12,154 nt of DNA from Candidatus Krumholzibacteriia bacterium. GTDB lineage: Bacteria; Krumholzibacteriota; Krumholzibacteriia; G020349025. Both the position numbers and the translations under genes were made by a program. The DNA lies in the NCBI GenBank assembly GCA_035649275.1, contig DASRJW010000053.1:1-12154 (forward strand), written 5' to 3'. The number at the start of each line of letters is the position of its first letter. Within the stretch, counting starts at the first letter, position 1. Positions 6,979-12,154 of this stretch are shown one piece after another. The notes under the pieces are model-generated. The model made no database searches. It had not been told where the DNA came from and saw only the letters and a list, made by a program, of their open reading frames with translations.

Positions 6979-8220
6979 TCAGGCGAGAGCCGTCACCGCC
7001 GCCACTAGCCGATCGATCTCCTCGTGCGTGTTGTAGTGCACGGCGCCGACACGGACCGTGCCTCCGGAGGCTCCCAGGCCGAGGCGTTCCATGATCACCG
7101 GCGCGAAGTGGTTTCCTTCCCACACCTGGATGTCGCGGCCGGCCAGATGTTCCGCCACCTGGCGCGGCGTGCGCCCGGCCAGGGTGAACGACACGGTCGG
7201 GACCCTTCCCTCGATCCGTTCACGGTCGGTGCTGCCGTAGATGCGCAAGCCCCGCACCGAGCCGAGGCCGTCGAGGAGGGCCCGGGAGATCTCGCGCTCC
7301 CGGTTCCGGATCGCCTGCATCGCGCCTTGCAGGCGCTCGCGCCGCGTGCGCGGCGCCGTTGCCGCCGTCTCCTCCCCGAGCCACTCGAGATAACGCAGCG
7401 CACCGACTGTGCCGGCGATGCCTTCCAGGCTCTGCGTCCCGGTTTCCCATTTGTCCGGCGGGGCATCGCTCACCGGGCGGGGCTTGTAGGCCGGGAAGCG
7501 TTCGAGAAGTTCGTAACGGCCCCAGAGCACGCCCACGTGGGGGCCGAAGAACTTGTAGGCCGAGCAGGCGAGGAAATCGCAACCCAGCTGCCCGACATCG
7601 ATCGGCCCATGCGGCGCATAGTGCACCGCGTCCACGAAAGCGAGGGCCCCGGCCGCATGTGCCGCGCGCACGATGCGCGGCACGTCGTTCACCGTGCCGA
7701 CGGCGTTCGAGGCGAGGCCCACGGTGACGAGCCGCGTCCGCGGACCGAGCAGGCCGTCCAGTGCCTCGAGGTCGAGCGTGCAGTCCTCGGGATGCACGTC
7801 GAGCCAGCGCAGCACAACGCCTCGCTCCTCGAGGGCGAGCCAGGGGGCGAGGTTGGCGTCGTGGTCGAGCCTGGTGACGACGATCTCGTCGCCCGGTTCG
7901 AGCGTGCGCCCGAAGGCCCGGCTGAAGGCGTAGGTGAGAGTGGTCATGTTGGAGCCGAAGACGATCTCGGTGGCGGAAGGGGCGCAGAGGAAGTCGGCCA
8001 CGGCGGCGCGCGCTTCGGCCACCATGGCATCGGAGCGCTTGCCCGTGGTGAAAACGCCGCCGAGGTTGGCGTTGTCGTACAACATGTAGTCGCACATGGC
8101 CTCGATCGCCTCGCGGGCCACCTGGGTCCCCGCCGGATTGTCGAGATAGATGGGGGCGCGCGCCCGGGTGAGGGCGGGGAAGTGCTCGCGGATGCGGGTC
8201 ACGTCGAAAAGGTGATTCAT
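6979..8220 (-). CDS. class V aminotransferase-fold enzyme, cysteine desulfurase-like (VC1184 subfamily)
   Basis: This is a 413-residue cytoplasmic PLP enzyme of fold type I. It begins with FPALTRARAPIYLDNPAGTQ, typical of the cysteine desulfurase-like VC1184 subfamily (TIGR01976). GSNMTTLTYAFSRAF at 89-103 forms the phosphate-binding region. His120 in LDHDAN stacks on PLP, Asp197 in FVDAVHYAPHG pairs with the pyridine nitrogen, and Lys223 in SAYKFFGPHVG is the Schiff-base lysine. WETGTQSLEGIAG follows, as expected. Where true SufS/NifS enzymes have a catalytic cysteine (HCA), this protein has H371-F372-A373, so desulfurase activity by the usual persulfide route is unlikely and the real reaction is unknown. 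The ATG at 8220 starts the conserved N-terminus and has GGAG nine bases upstream; the longer frame to 8361 adds unmatched residues. Confidence 0.9.
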   Translation of the reverse strand: MNHLFDVTRIREHFPALTRARAPIYLDNPAGTQVAREAIEAMCDYMLYDNANLGGVFTTGKRSDAMVAEARAAVADFLCAPSATEIVFGSNMTTLTYAFSRAFGRTLEPGDEIVVTRLDHDANLAPWLALEERGVVLRWLDVHPEDCTLDLEALDGLLGPRTRLVTVGLASNAVGTVNDVPRIVRAAHAAGALAFVDAVHYAPHGPIDVGQLGCDFLACSAYKFFGPHVGVLWGRYELLERFPAYKPRPVSDAPPDKWETGTQSLEGIAGTVGALRYLEWLGEETAATAPRTRRERLQGAMQAIRNREREISRALLDGLGSVRGLRIYGSTDRERIEGRVPTVSFTLAGRTPRQVAEHLAGRDIQVWEGNHFAPVIMERLGLGASGGTVRVGAVHYNTHEEIDRLVAAVTALA

Positions 8221-8332
8221 CGTCACCAGCTCCAGACCAGAGCCTACTCCGCGCTGGGTGCGGGCGCCAGGACCGGGAACCCCAGCACGAGCGCGATTGC
8301 GACGAGATAGGTTCAGTGGTCCAGACCTCAAA

Positions 8333-8356
8333 GCATCTTCATGGCTACTAAGATGC
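8333..8356 (-). terminator. possible weak terminator hairpin over the slipin stop codon
   Basis: On the minus strand GCATCTT and AAGATGC (8356-8350 and 8339-8333) form a perfect 7-bp stem with a 10-base loop, followed by TTT. The slipin stop TAG lies at the start of the loop. The stem is only moderately GC-rich and the T-run short, so termination would be weak. Confidence 0.3.
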
Positions 8357-9127
8357 GCCACTCGGCTTCTGTTCGCGCAGATACTCGCTGAGGCTCTTCG
8401 AGAGCGACACGAAGTCCGACGGGATCATCAGTACCGTGGTGCTGTTGTTCTCTGCGCCGACTTCGGTCACCATCTGCATCCGCCTCAACTCGACTGCCAC
8501 GGGGTTGTTTGCCATTTGGTGGGCTGCCTCTGCGAGCTTCCTGGACGCTTCCAACTCCGCGTCCGCCTTGATGATCCGCGCTCGCTTCTCGCGAATCGCC
8601 TGCGCCTGCATGGCCATCACCTCCTGCATGGCTTGAGGCAATTCCACATCCTTCATCTCGAAACGTTCCACCTCCACACCCCACGCGGCGGTGGAGCCCC
8701 CGATATTCTGACGCAGCAAGCCATTGATCTTGTCTCGTTCCTGCAAGACCTCGTCGAGATCATGTTGACCGATGGAGTTGCGCAGACTCGTCAGCGCCAA
8801 CTGGTAGACGGCCGCGGGAGCGTCCGCGACCGCAATAACAGACTTGGCCGGATCCGTGATCCGATACCACAGCACCGCATTGAGCTTGACCGTGACACTG
8901 TCGCGTGTGATGGTTTCCTGCTGCTCGGCGGACACGGTTCGTGTGCGAATGTCGATCGTCACCGCACGCTCGATCCCCAGCGGGATGACCCAGTACAAGC
9001 CCGGCCCACGTAGAGCCCTATAGCGACCAAGGCGAAATACAACTCCACGTTGATACTCTTGCGCGATGCGCAGTCCTGACAGTAGAACGACGATTACGAT
9101 AGCGACGATGATCGCCAAAGGTGTCAT
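8348..9127 (-). CDS. slipin/stomatin-like SPFH (band 7) membrane protein
   Basis: This is a 259-residue protein anchored by an N-terminal hydrophobic hairpin (about residues 4-19). The SPFH/band 7 domain follows, with EYQRGVVFRLGRY from 24, GPGLYWVIP, TRDSVTVKLNAVLWYRITDP, and SLRNSIGQHDLDEVLQERDKI. A charged coiled coil (REKRARIIKADAELEASRKL) and a conserved tail with MQMVTEVGAENNSTTV complete it. Slipins oligomerise at membranes and are thought to organise lipid microdomains and chaperone or inhibit partner proteases. Their usual partner, an NfeD-type protein, is not encoded next to it. The ATG at 9127 is preferred over GTG at 9142 because GAGGAG sits seven bases upstream and the GTG overlaps it. 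Base composition is clearly lower in GC than the neighbours (35/60 and 30/60 in two counted lines, against 43/60 in the gene downstream), suggesting transfer. Confidence 0.93.
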   Translation of the reverse strand: MTPLAIIVAIVIVVLLSGLRIAQEYQRGVVFRLGRYRALRGPGLYWVIPLGIERAVTIDIRTRTVSAEQQETITRDSVTVKLNAVLWYRITDPAKSVIAVADAPAAVYQLALTSLRNSIGQHDLDEVLQERDKINGLLRQNIGGSTAAWGVEVERFEMKDVELPQAMQEVMAMQAQAIREKRARIIKADAELEASRKLAEAAHQMANNPVAVELRRMQMVTEVGAENNSTTVLMIPSDFVSLSKSLSEYLREQKPSGAS

Positions 9128-9138
9128 GGGACGTCTCC

Positions 9139-9204
9139 TCACGCCTTAGGGTCTCGCCGCTCAGCCATGAGCAGCGGGAGAGTCGTTTGCAGGGCAGTGA
9201 CCAT
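9139..9204 (-). CDS. possible 21-residue leader peptide upstream of slipin
   Basis: An ATG at 9204 opens a 21-codon frame (MVTALQTTLPLLMAERRDPKA) whose TGA (9141-9139) overlaps the Shine-Dalgarno sequence of slipin, eleven bases before its ATG. The layout would suit translational coupling. There is no strong ribosome-binding site for the frame itself, only a weak GGTG, and a frame this short can occur by chance. Confidence 0.2.
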   Translation of the reverse strand: MVTALQTTLPLLMAERRDPKA

Positions 9205-9270
9205 GATGAGTCACCGCCGCAGAGCCATAGGTGGAAACAAGGGCGAAACCGGGCGGCCTCCAAGTGATTG

Positions 9271-9296
9271 TCGGCGAAATCATAGAATTTCGCCGA
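9271..9296. promoter_or_regulatory. perfect 10-bp inverted repeat upstream of slipin
   Basis: TCGGCGAAAT at 9271-9280 and its exact reverse complement ATTTCGCCGA at 9287-9296 flank the six bases CATAGA. No T-run follows on either strand, so it is not a classical terminator. It overlaps a promoter-like -10 for slipin, a position suited to a dimeric repressor. It could instead act as an RNA hairpin after lhgO on the minus strand. Confidence 0.5.
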
Positions 9297-9308
9297 AAGA
9301 CCGCACAA
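9279..9308 (-). promoter_or_regulatory. candidate sigma70-type promoter for slipin
   Basis: Read on the minus strand, TTGTGC (9308-9303) and TATGAT (9284-9279) are separated by 18 bases, matching four and five of six consensus positions. Transcription would start near 9272 and leave a leader of about 145 bases before the slipin ATG. The -10 lies across the first arm and loop of the 10-bp palindrome. Confidence 0.35.
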
Positions 9309-9340
9309 GGAGAATTACGATGACCTCATTAGTTAGTTAG
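9307..9340 (+). pseudogene. isolated ribosome-binding site and start of a lost gene (6-codon frame)
   Basis: AAGGAG at 9307-9312, seven bases, then ATG at 9320 form a textbook translation start on the plus strand. The frame reads only MTSLVS before TAG at 9338-9340, and its last bases overlap the 3' end of the convergent lhgO gene (stop at 9333). The 40 bases around it are very A/T-rich for this window (17 G/C of 40). It may be the severed 5' end of a gene that was replaced when this junction formed, or a minimal leader peptide. A chance match is also possible. Confidence 0.3.
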
Positions 9341-10532
9341 GCGATACCGGGTGCAGATCGAAAAGCTCGGCGGCGCGTGCGGCGATGCTGCGCCCGATGG
9401 CGATGGAGGCCGTCGCGGCCGGGGACGGCGCGTTGAGCACGTGCAGCATATGGGGAGCTTCGACGAGGTGGAAATCGTCGAGGAGGGCGCCGTTCGTTCC
9501 GACGGCCATGGCGCGGACGCCGGCACCGGCGGGGCGCAAGTCCTGAGGGCGCAACTCCGGCAAGAGCTGCTGCAGTGCGATGGTGAAGGCGCGCTTCGAA
9601 ACCGACCTCCACGCCTCGCCGAGGCCCATGCGCCAGTACCGCCGGGCGAGGCGCCAGAACCCGGCGTAGGCGAGCCACTCGGCGGCATCTCGCCCGGAGA
9701 AGCTGCGGCGCGAGTAACCCTCGCGCTTCCAGGCGAGGACGGCGTTGGGTCCCGCTTCGATGCCGCCACCGATGAGGCGAGTGAAATGAACGCCGAGGAA
9801 GGGGAAGCGCGGGTCGGGGACGGGATAGACCAGGTGGCGCACGAGATGCTGCCGTTCCGGCGCGAGGCTGCAGTATTCGCCGCGGAATGCGACGATGCGC
9901 ACTCCCGGATCGACGCCGCAGGCGCGAGCCACGCGGTCGGCGTAGAGCCCGGCGCAGGCCACGAGATGCCGGCAGTGGAGCTCCCCGCGCGAAGTGGAGA
10001 GGACGAGCTCGCCATCACGTCGCGTGCAACCCTGGAAGCGCCGCTCGAGCTCGATCGTGCCGCCCTGGCGGCGAACCTCGCTGGCGTAGGCTGTGGCCAC
10101 CGCTTCGAAGTCGACGATGCCGGTTTCCGGAACGAAGAGCCCCTGCACACCGCAGGCGTGAGGCTCGTGCTCGCGGATTCCCTCGGGGCCGAGTCGGCGG
10201 AGGTTTTGCAAGCCGTTGGCGCGGCCGCGCTGCTCCAGGGCGTCGAGGCGGGGGATCTCATCGGCTCGCACCGCCACGACGACTTTGCCGCAGCGGTCGT
10301 GGGGGATCCCGTGCTCCTCGCAGAAGCGGTAGAGCGCCTGCCGGCCCTCGACGCAAAGCTTCGCCTTGAGCGATCCAGGTTTGTAGTAGAGGCCGGAGTG
10401 GATGACGCCGCTGTTGTGGCTCGTCTGGTGCGAGGCGATGCGGCCTTCCGCCTCGAGGAGGAGCAGCGACAGGCCGGGCCGGCGGGTGAGCGCCATCGCC
10501 GTCGCGAGACCGACGATGCCCCCGCCGATCAC
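9333..10532 (-). CDS. lhgO: L-2-hydroxyglutarate oxidase/dehydrogenase, FAD-dependent
   Basis: This FAD enzyme of the DAO (glycine oxidase-like) superfamily oxidises L-2-hydroxyglutarate to 2-oxoglutarate, recycling a by-product of central metabolism; the E. coli homologue passes electrons to the membrane quinone pool. Evidence: the FAD-binding IGGGIVGLATAMAL at the N-terminus, the family signature SHNSGVIHSGLYYKPGS at about 38-54, CGKVVVA, FVPETGIVDF, ACAGLYADRVA, and a C-terminal NAPSPAATASIAIG. The first conventional start is GTG at 10532, giving 399 residues, but this cuts the first beta strand: the upstream in-frame codons read ASERTYDVAV, as the family requires. No ATG, GTG, TTG or CTG lies upstream before a stop. 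An ATC at 10562, five bases after AGGGGG, would give a normal 409-residue protein. The small CCPF gene lies just upstream and is probably cotranscribed. Confidence 0.92.
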   Translation of the reverse strand: MIGGGIVGLATAMALTRRPGLSLLLLEAEGRIASHQTSHNSGVIHSGLYYKPGSLKAKLCVEGRQALYRFCEEHGIPHDRCGKVVVAVRADEIPRLDALEQRGRANGLQNLRRLGPEGIREHEPHACGVQGLFVPETGIVDFEAVATAYASEVRRQGGTIELERRFQGCTRRDGELVLSTSRGELHCRHLVACAGLYADRVARACGVDPGVRIVAFRGEYCSLAPERQHLVRHLVYPVPDPRFPFLGVHFTRLIGGGIEAGPNAVLAWKREGYSRRSFSGRDAAEWLAYAGFWRLARRYWRMGLGEAWRSVSKRAFTIALQQLLPELRPQDLRPAGAGVRAMAVGTNGALLDDFHLVEAPHMLHVLNAPSPAATASIAIGRSIAARAAELFDLHPVSPN

Positions 10533-10572
10533 TGCTACATCGTAGGTCCGTTCGCTCGCGATCGCTGCCCCC

Positions 10573-10887
10573 TCAGCCGCCGAACTCGGTGCTGACGAAC
10601 TCCCTCGCCCCCGGCGGCCCGGAAATCGTGAGATGCGCTTCTCCCGCGGCGTCGATCCGCAGGTCGAAGGTCAAGAAGGGGCAGCAGAGCCGCTCGAGCC
10701 CCAGGAATTCGCCGAGCTCGGCGAGCGTGTGTGGATCCGATGGCAGGGAGAACTCGAGGGTCTCGCCCGAGCTTCTCCTGCGGGCGGTCTTCCTGAATCG
10801 TGCGAGCAAGGCTTGCTCACGCTCACGTTGTTCCCGTGACAGTTTCGTGAGATCGCAAGCGATGGGAATCTCCCGCTCTGGGTTCAT
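10573..10887 (-). CDS. small cytoplasmic CCPF-motif protein of unknown function
   Basis: This is a 104-residue protein with no signal peptide. It opens with IPIACDLTKLSREQRERE, continues as a charged helix to about residue 38, and then has an EFSLP strand, a helix with LAELGEFLGLERLCCPFLTFDL (Cys68-Cys69-Pro-Phe), and ends in a strand and helix, HLTISGPPGAREFVSTEF. Small proteins with the same IAC...L...E-R...CCPF..F.L...L.ITG..G...F plan are common as hypothetical proteins in high-GC bacteria. The vicinal cysteines plus Cys11 suggest metal or thiol chemistry, but that is inference. The ATG at 10887 follows AGGAGG by about five bases; the frame continues upstream to 11148 without protein-like character. 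It ends 10 bases before the putative ATC start of lhgO, pointing to one operon. Confidence 0.75.
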   Translation of the reverse strand: MNPEREIPIACDLTKLSREQREREQALLARFRKTARRRSSGETLEFSLPSDPHTLAELGEFLGLERLCCPFLTFDLRIDAAGEAHLTISGPPGAREFVSTEFGG

Positions 10888-10894
10888 GAGCCCT

Positions 10895-10907
10895 CCTCGA
10901 GTCGAGG
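10895..10907 (-). promoter_or_regulatory. palindrome over the ribosome-binding site of the CCPF gene
   Basis: CCTCGA at 10895-10900 and TCGAGG at 10902-10907 flank a single G. In the minus-strand transcript this can fold as a 5-bp stem with a 3-base loop that takes in part of the AGGAGG used by the CCPF gene. It could modulate translation or be a protein-binding site. Two further CTCGAG words (10974 and 10986) lie in the same spacer. Confidence 0.25.
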
Positions 10908-11045
10908 GGTCGCCCTCGCCGCGGTGCCAGCGCCTGGGCCCATCCGGCGTCGCGTGCCCTGCCGCCATGAGCACTCGAGGCTCCTCTCGAGCCGAGGATA
11001 CACCCGAGTCACACTCGCTGCACGTGCGTTGGCCGGACGGCTGGC

Positions 11046-11075
11046 TTGACCTGCTTTCGCGTCGAAGTCTATATT
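11046..11075 (+). promoter_or_regulatory. sigma70-type promoter for the zinc-ribbon protein operon
   Basis: TTGACC at 11046-11051 and TATATT at 11070-11075 are separated by 18 bases, each matching five of six consensus positions. The start point would be near 11082, about 26 bases before the ATG at 11108, and GAGG (11099-11102) serves as ribosome-binding site. The same A/T patch reads TATAGA on the minus strand with a weaker -35 (TTACGA, 17 bases away), so overlapping divergent promoters are possible. Confidence 0.55.
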
Positions 11076-11107
11076 GCAGCCCATTCCGAATCGTAAGTGA
11101 GGCGACC

Positions 11108-11413
11108 ATGGAGTACACGGAAGGCCAGAAGACGGCATTCCGCGACAACTACGCGAAGCGACGCCGCAGACAGCTCATGGTCACGGTTCCCATGATCCTG
11201 CTTATCATCGCTCTTGCGTTTACGGACGACCAGGAAGCGGGAACGATCTTCGGCCTGTCGCCGCTCGTGGGGGGCTCAGTCTTCTTGGTGGCGTTTCTCG
11301 CCCTCTTGGCTTTTTCCTTGCGCAACTGGCGCTGCCCGGCATGCGACAAATATCTCGGACGCACCTTCAACCCGAGGCATTGTCAGCACTGTGGGGTCGC
11401 ACTCCATGAGTAG
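11108..11413 (+). CDS. two-TM membrane protein with C-terminal zinc ribbon
   Basis: This is a 101-residue protein. A short basic N-terminus (KRRRRQ at 17-22) precedes a first membrane segment (about 23-38) and a second (about 55-71), so both ends should face the cytoplasm. The tail carries C76-P-A-C79 and C92-Q-H-C95, a four-cysteine zinc ribbon, with K-Y-L-G-R-T-F-N-P-R-H between the knuckles. No specific function is known for such proteins; zinc ribbons beside membrane helices often serve assembly or nucleic-acid contacts. The ATG is chosen because it follows the promoter and GAGG closely; the open frame extends upstream to 10589 without protein-like sequence and across the opposite-strand gene. 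It overlaps the next gene by eight bases. Confidence 0.75.
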   Translation: MEYTEGQKTAFRDNYAKRRRRQLMVTVPMILLIIALAFTDDQEAGTIFGLSPLVGGSVFLVAFLALLAFSLRNWRCPACDKYLGRTFNPRHCQHCGVALHE

Positions 11414-12154
11414 AATGATCCGTCGCCTGATGGCAGGTTTCGCCATGCACCTCGGCGTGGCAGCTCTGTTCTGTGCCAACGGCACTGCGGCATTCGGCTC
11501 GGGCGAACCGCAGGAATCGTTCCTCTATCAGAATTTCGTCCGGGCCTCGGAGGTGCTCGATCGGGCTGTCACGGCGCACGGGGGCCTAGAGCTGCTCGAT
11601 CGCGCCCGCGACATCCGCGTTTCCTTGACCGGTACCTACCACTACGAGGGCCACGGCGATCGCCCCTGGGCCTACCGTGACTACAAGCTGAAGGGGGATT
11701 GGATCTACTCCGCCGCGCTGGGGGCGGTGAAGTCCGAGGCGACCCTCGAGTACGACAAGCCGCAGCCCTCCTTCGCCATCGTGGGCCCGGCGAACGGGAT
11801 CGAGGTCGGGGCCGGCGACACGAAGCCGGATTCCATCCCCGCACCGAAGCTCGGGGATCGTCTGCGGGAAGAGTTCGAGTTCTTGCCCCAGGAGTTCCTG
11901 CGGCAGGCGCGGGACAGGGCCGCCAGTCTCCGGCTCTTGTCCGGCGCCAAGGGCTACGACGTCGTGCACTACTCGCTCGAGAACGGCGAGGGACGGGCGC
12001 TCTTCTTCGATTCGAAGAACCATCTCTTGATGCGGGTGGAAAGGATCGACCACTGGGAGATCAAGGGAGACAGGCTGGAGTGGCGGACCTTCGCTGAGTA
12101 TGCCGACCACGACGGGATCCGCGTACCGAGGCGCTCCGAGGCACACAAGGAGGA
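11406..12154 (+). CDS. exported protein of unknown function, N-terminal 249 residues (runs off the window)
   Basis: The frame opens at ATG 11406 and stays open to the end of the window. Its start overlaps the stop of the zinc-ribbon gene (ATGAGTAG), implying translational coupling; GTGGGG lies nine bases upstream. Residues 1 to about 29 form a signal peptide (RMIRR, hydrophobic stretch ending near NGTAA). The mature part has LDRAVTAHGGLELLDRARDI, then strands with Y-R-D-Y-K-L-K-G, a helix with FLPQEFLRQARD, and strands such as YDVVHYSLENGEGRALFFD, SKNHLLMRVERIDHW and WRTFAEYADHDGIRVPRR. This lipoprotein-carrier-like beta layout, starting with an A-H-G-G-x-E-x-L helix, is common in exported proteins of unknown function and in regions attached to metallo-beta-lactamase-fold enzymes. 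What follows is outside the window. Confidence 0.8.
   Translation, partial: MSRMIRRLMAGFAMHLGVAALFCANGTAAFGSGEPQESFLYQNFVRASEVLDRAVTAHGGLELLDRARDIRVSLTGTYHYEGHGDRPWAYRDYKLKGDWIYSAALGAVKSEATLEYDKPQPSFAIVGPANGIEVGAGDTKPDSIPAPKLGDRLREEFEFLPQEFLRQARDRAASLRLLSGAKGYDVVHYSLENGEGRALFFDSKNHLLMRVERIDHWEIKGDRLEWRTFAEYADHDGIRVPRRSEAHKE

Noticed and set aside
7024-8310. 428-codon plus-strand frame
   Set aside because: Antisense to the class V PLP enzyme, whose catalytic residues are all present; this frame has no recognisable domain.
8221-8347. 127-base gap between slipin and the PLP enzyme gene
   Set aside because: Apart from the weak hairpin at its right edge, I see no promoter, repeat or small gene that I can support.
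8258-9013. 251-codon plus-strand frame opposite slipin
   Set aside because: The minus strand carries a clear SPFH protein, while this frame has no domain and starts in noncoding sequence.
9197-9214. GTGAC / GTCAC inverted repeat upstream of slipin
   Set aside because: Five-base arms with an unmatched 8-base centre are expected by chance; much weaker than the nearby 10-bp palindrome.
9351-10595. 414-codon plus-strand frame
   Set aside because: Antisense to lhgO, with low-complexity Ala/Glu/Gly/Arg content.
10974-10993. Paired CTCGAG words and GGCTC/GAGCC hairpin in the divergent spacer
   Set aside because: Short GC-rich repeats are frequent in this DNA and no longer symmetry or spacing pattern supports an operator.
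10589-11107. Upstream extension of the zinc-ribbon frame
   Set aside because: It runs antisense to the CCPF gene and through the promoter at 11046-11075.
10888-11148. Upstream extension of the CCPF-protein frame
   Set aside because: It crosses the divergent promoter region and lacks protein-like character; ATG 10887 has an AGGAGG.

Overview
The window is a high-GC bacterial chromosome segment, about 65-70% GC by eye. It reads as free-living and probably Gram-negative, because many products carry signal peptides and there is a leucyl-tRNA synthetase, a TLC-type transporter, a DUF1579 protein and an L-2-hydroxyglutarate oxidase. Long antisense open frames come from strong G/C third-position bias. 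The mix of families recalls uncultured Acidobacteriota-, Gemmatimonadota- or Eisenbacteria-like genomes, but nothing here fixes the phylum. Genes are densely packed; the largest gene-free gaps are about 220 bases (10888-11107) and 205 bases (9128-9332).

Plus-strand block, 1-5148: the tail of a probable class III aminotransferase overlaps (ATGA) a TLC/ATP-ADP-carrier-like membrane transporter. An exported DUF1579 protein follows and is closed by a strong intrinsic terminator (2197-2238). Next come leuS and a small exported protein whose likely promoter, an extended -10 TATAAT, lies on the leuS stop codon.

Middle block, 5191-8220: an exported PepSY-like protein (minus) diverges from a beta-lactamase-fold serine hydrolase (plus). 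The hydrolase converges, with 8 bases between stops, on a class V PLP enzyme of the cysteine-desulfurase-like VC1184 subfamily (minus). That enzyme lacks the catalytic cysteine.

Block 8300-9345: a slipin/stomatin-like gene (minus) in a stretch clearly poorer in GC than its surroundings. It has an unusual upstream region: a perfect 10-bp palindrome over a promoter-like -10, a short leader frame, and an isolated ribosome-binding site plus ATG pointing the other way into a 6-codon frame. This looks like an acquired segment with a decayed edge.

Right block, 9333-12154: a minus-strand pair of a small CCPF-motif protein and L-2-hydroxyglutarate oxidase, the latter apparently lacking a conventional start codon where the protein should begin. 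A plus-strand pair diverges from it: a two-TM zinc-ribbon protein overlapping by 8 bases an exported protein that runs off the window.

I do not see a clear new multi-gene system. The most unusual items are the lhgO start, the slipin island with its palindrome, and the divergent PepSY-like/beta-lactamase-fold pair. No tRNA, rRNA, CRISPR array or insertion sequence was recognised.
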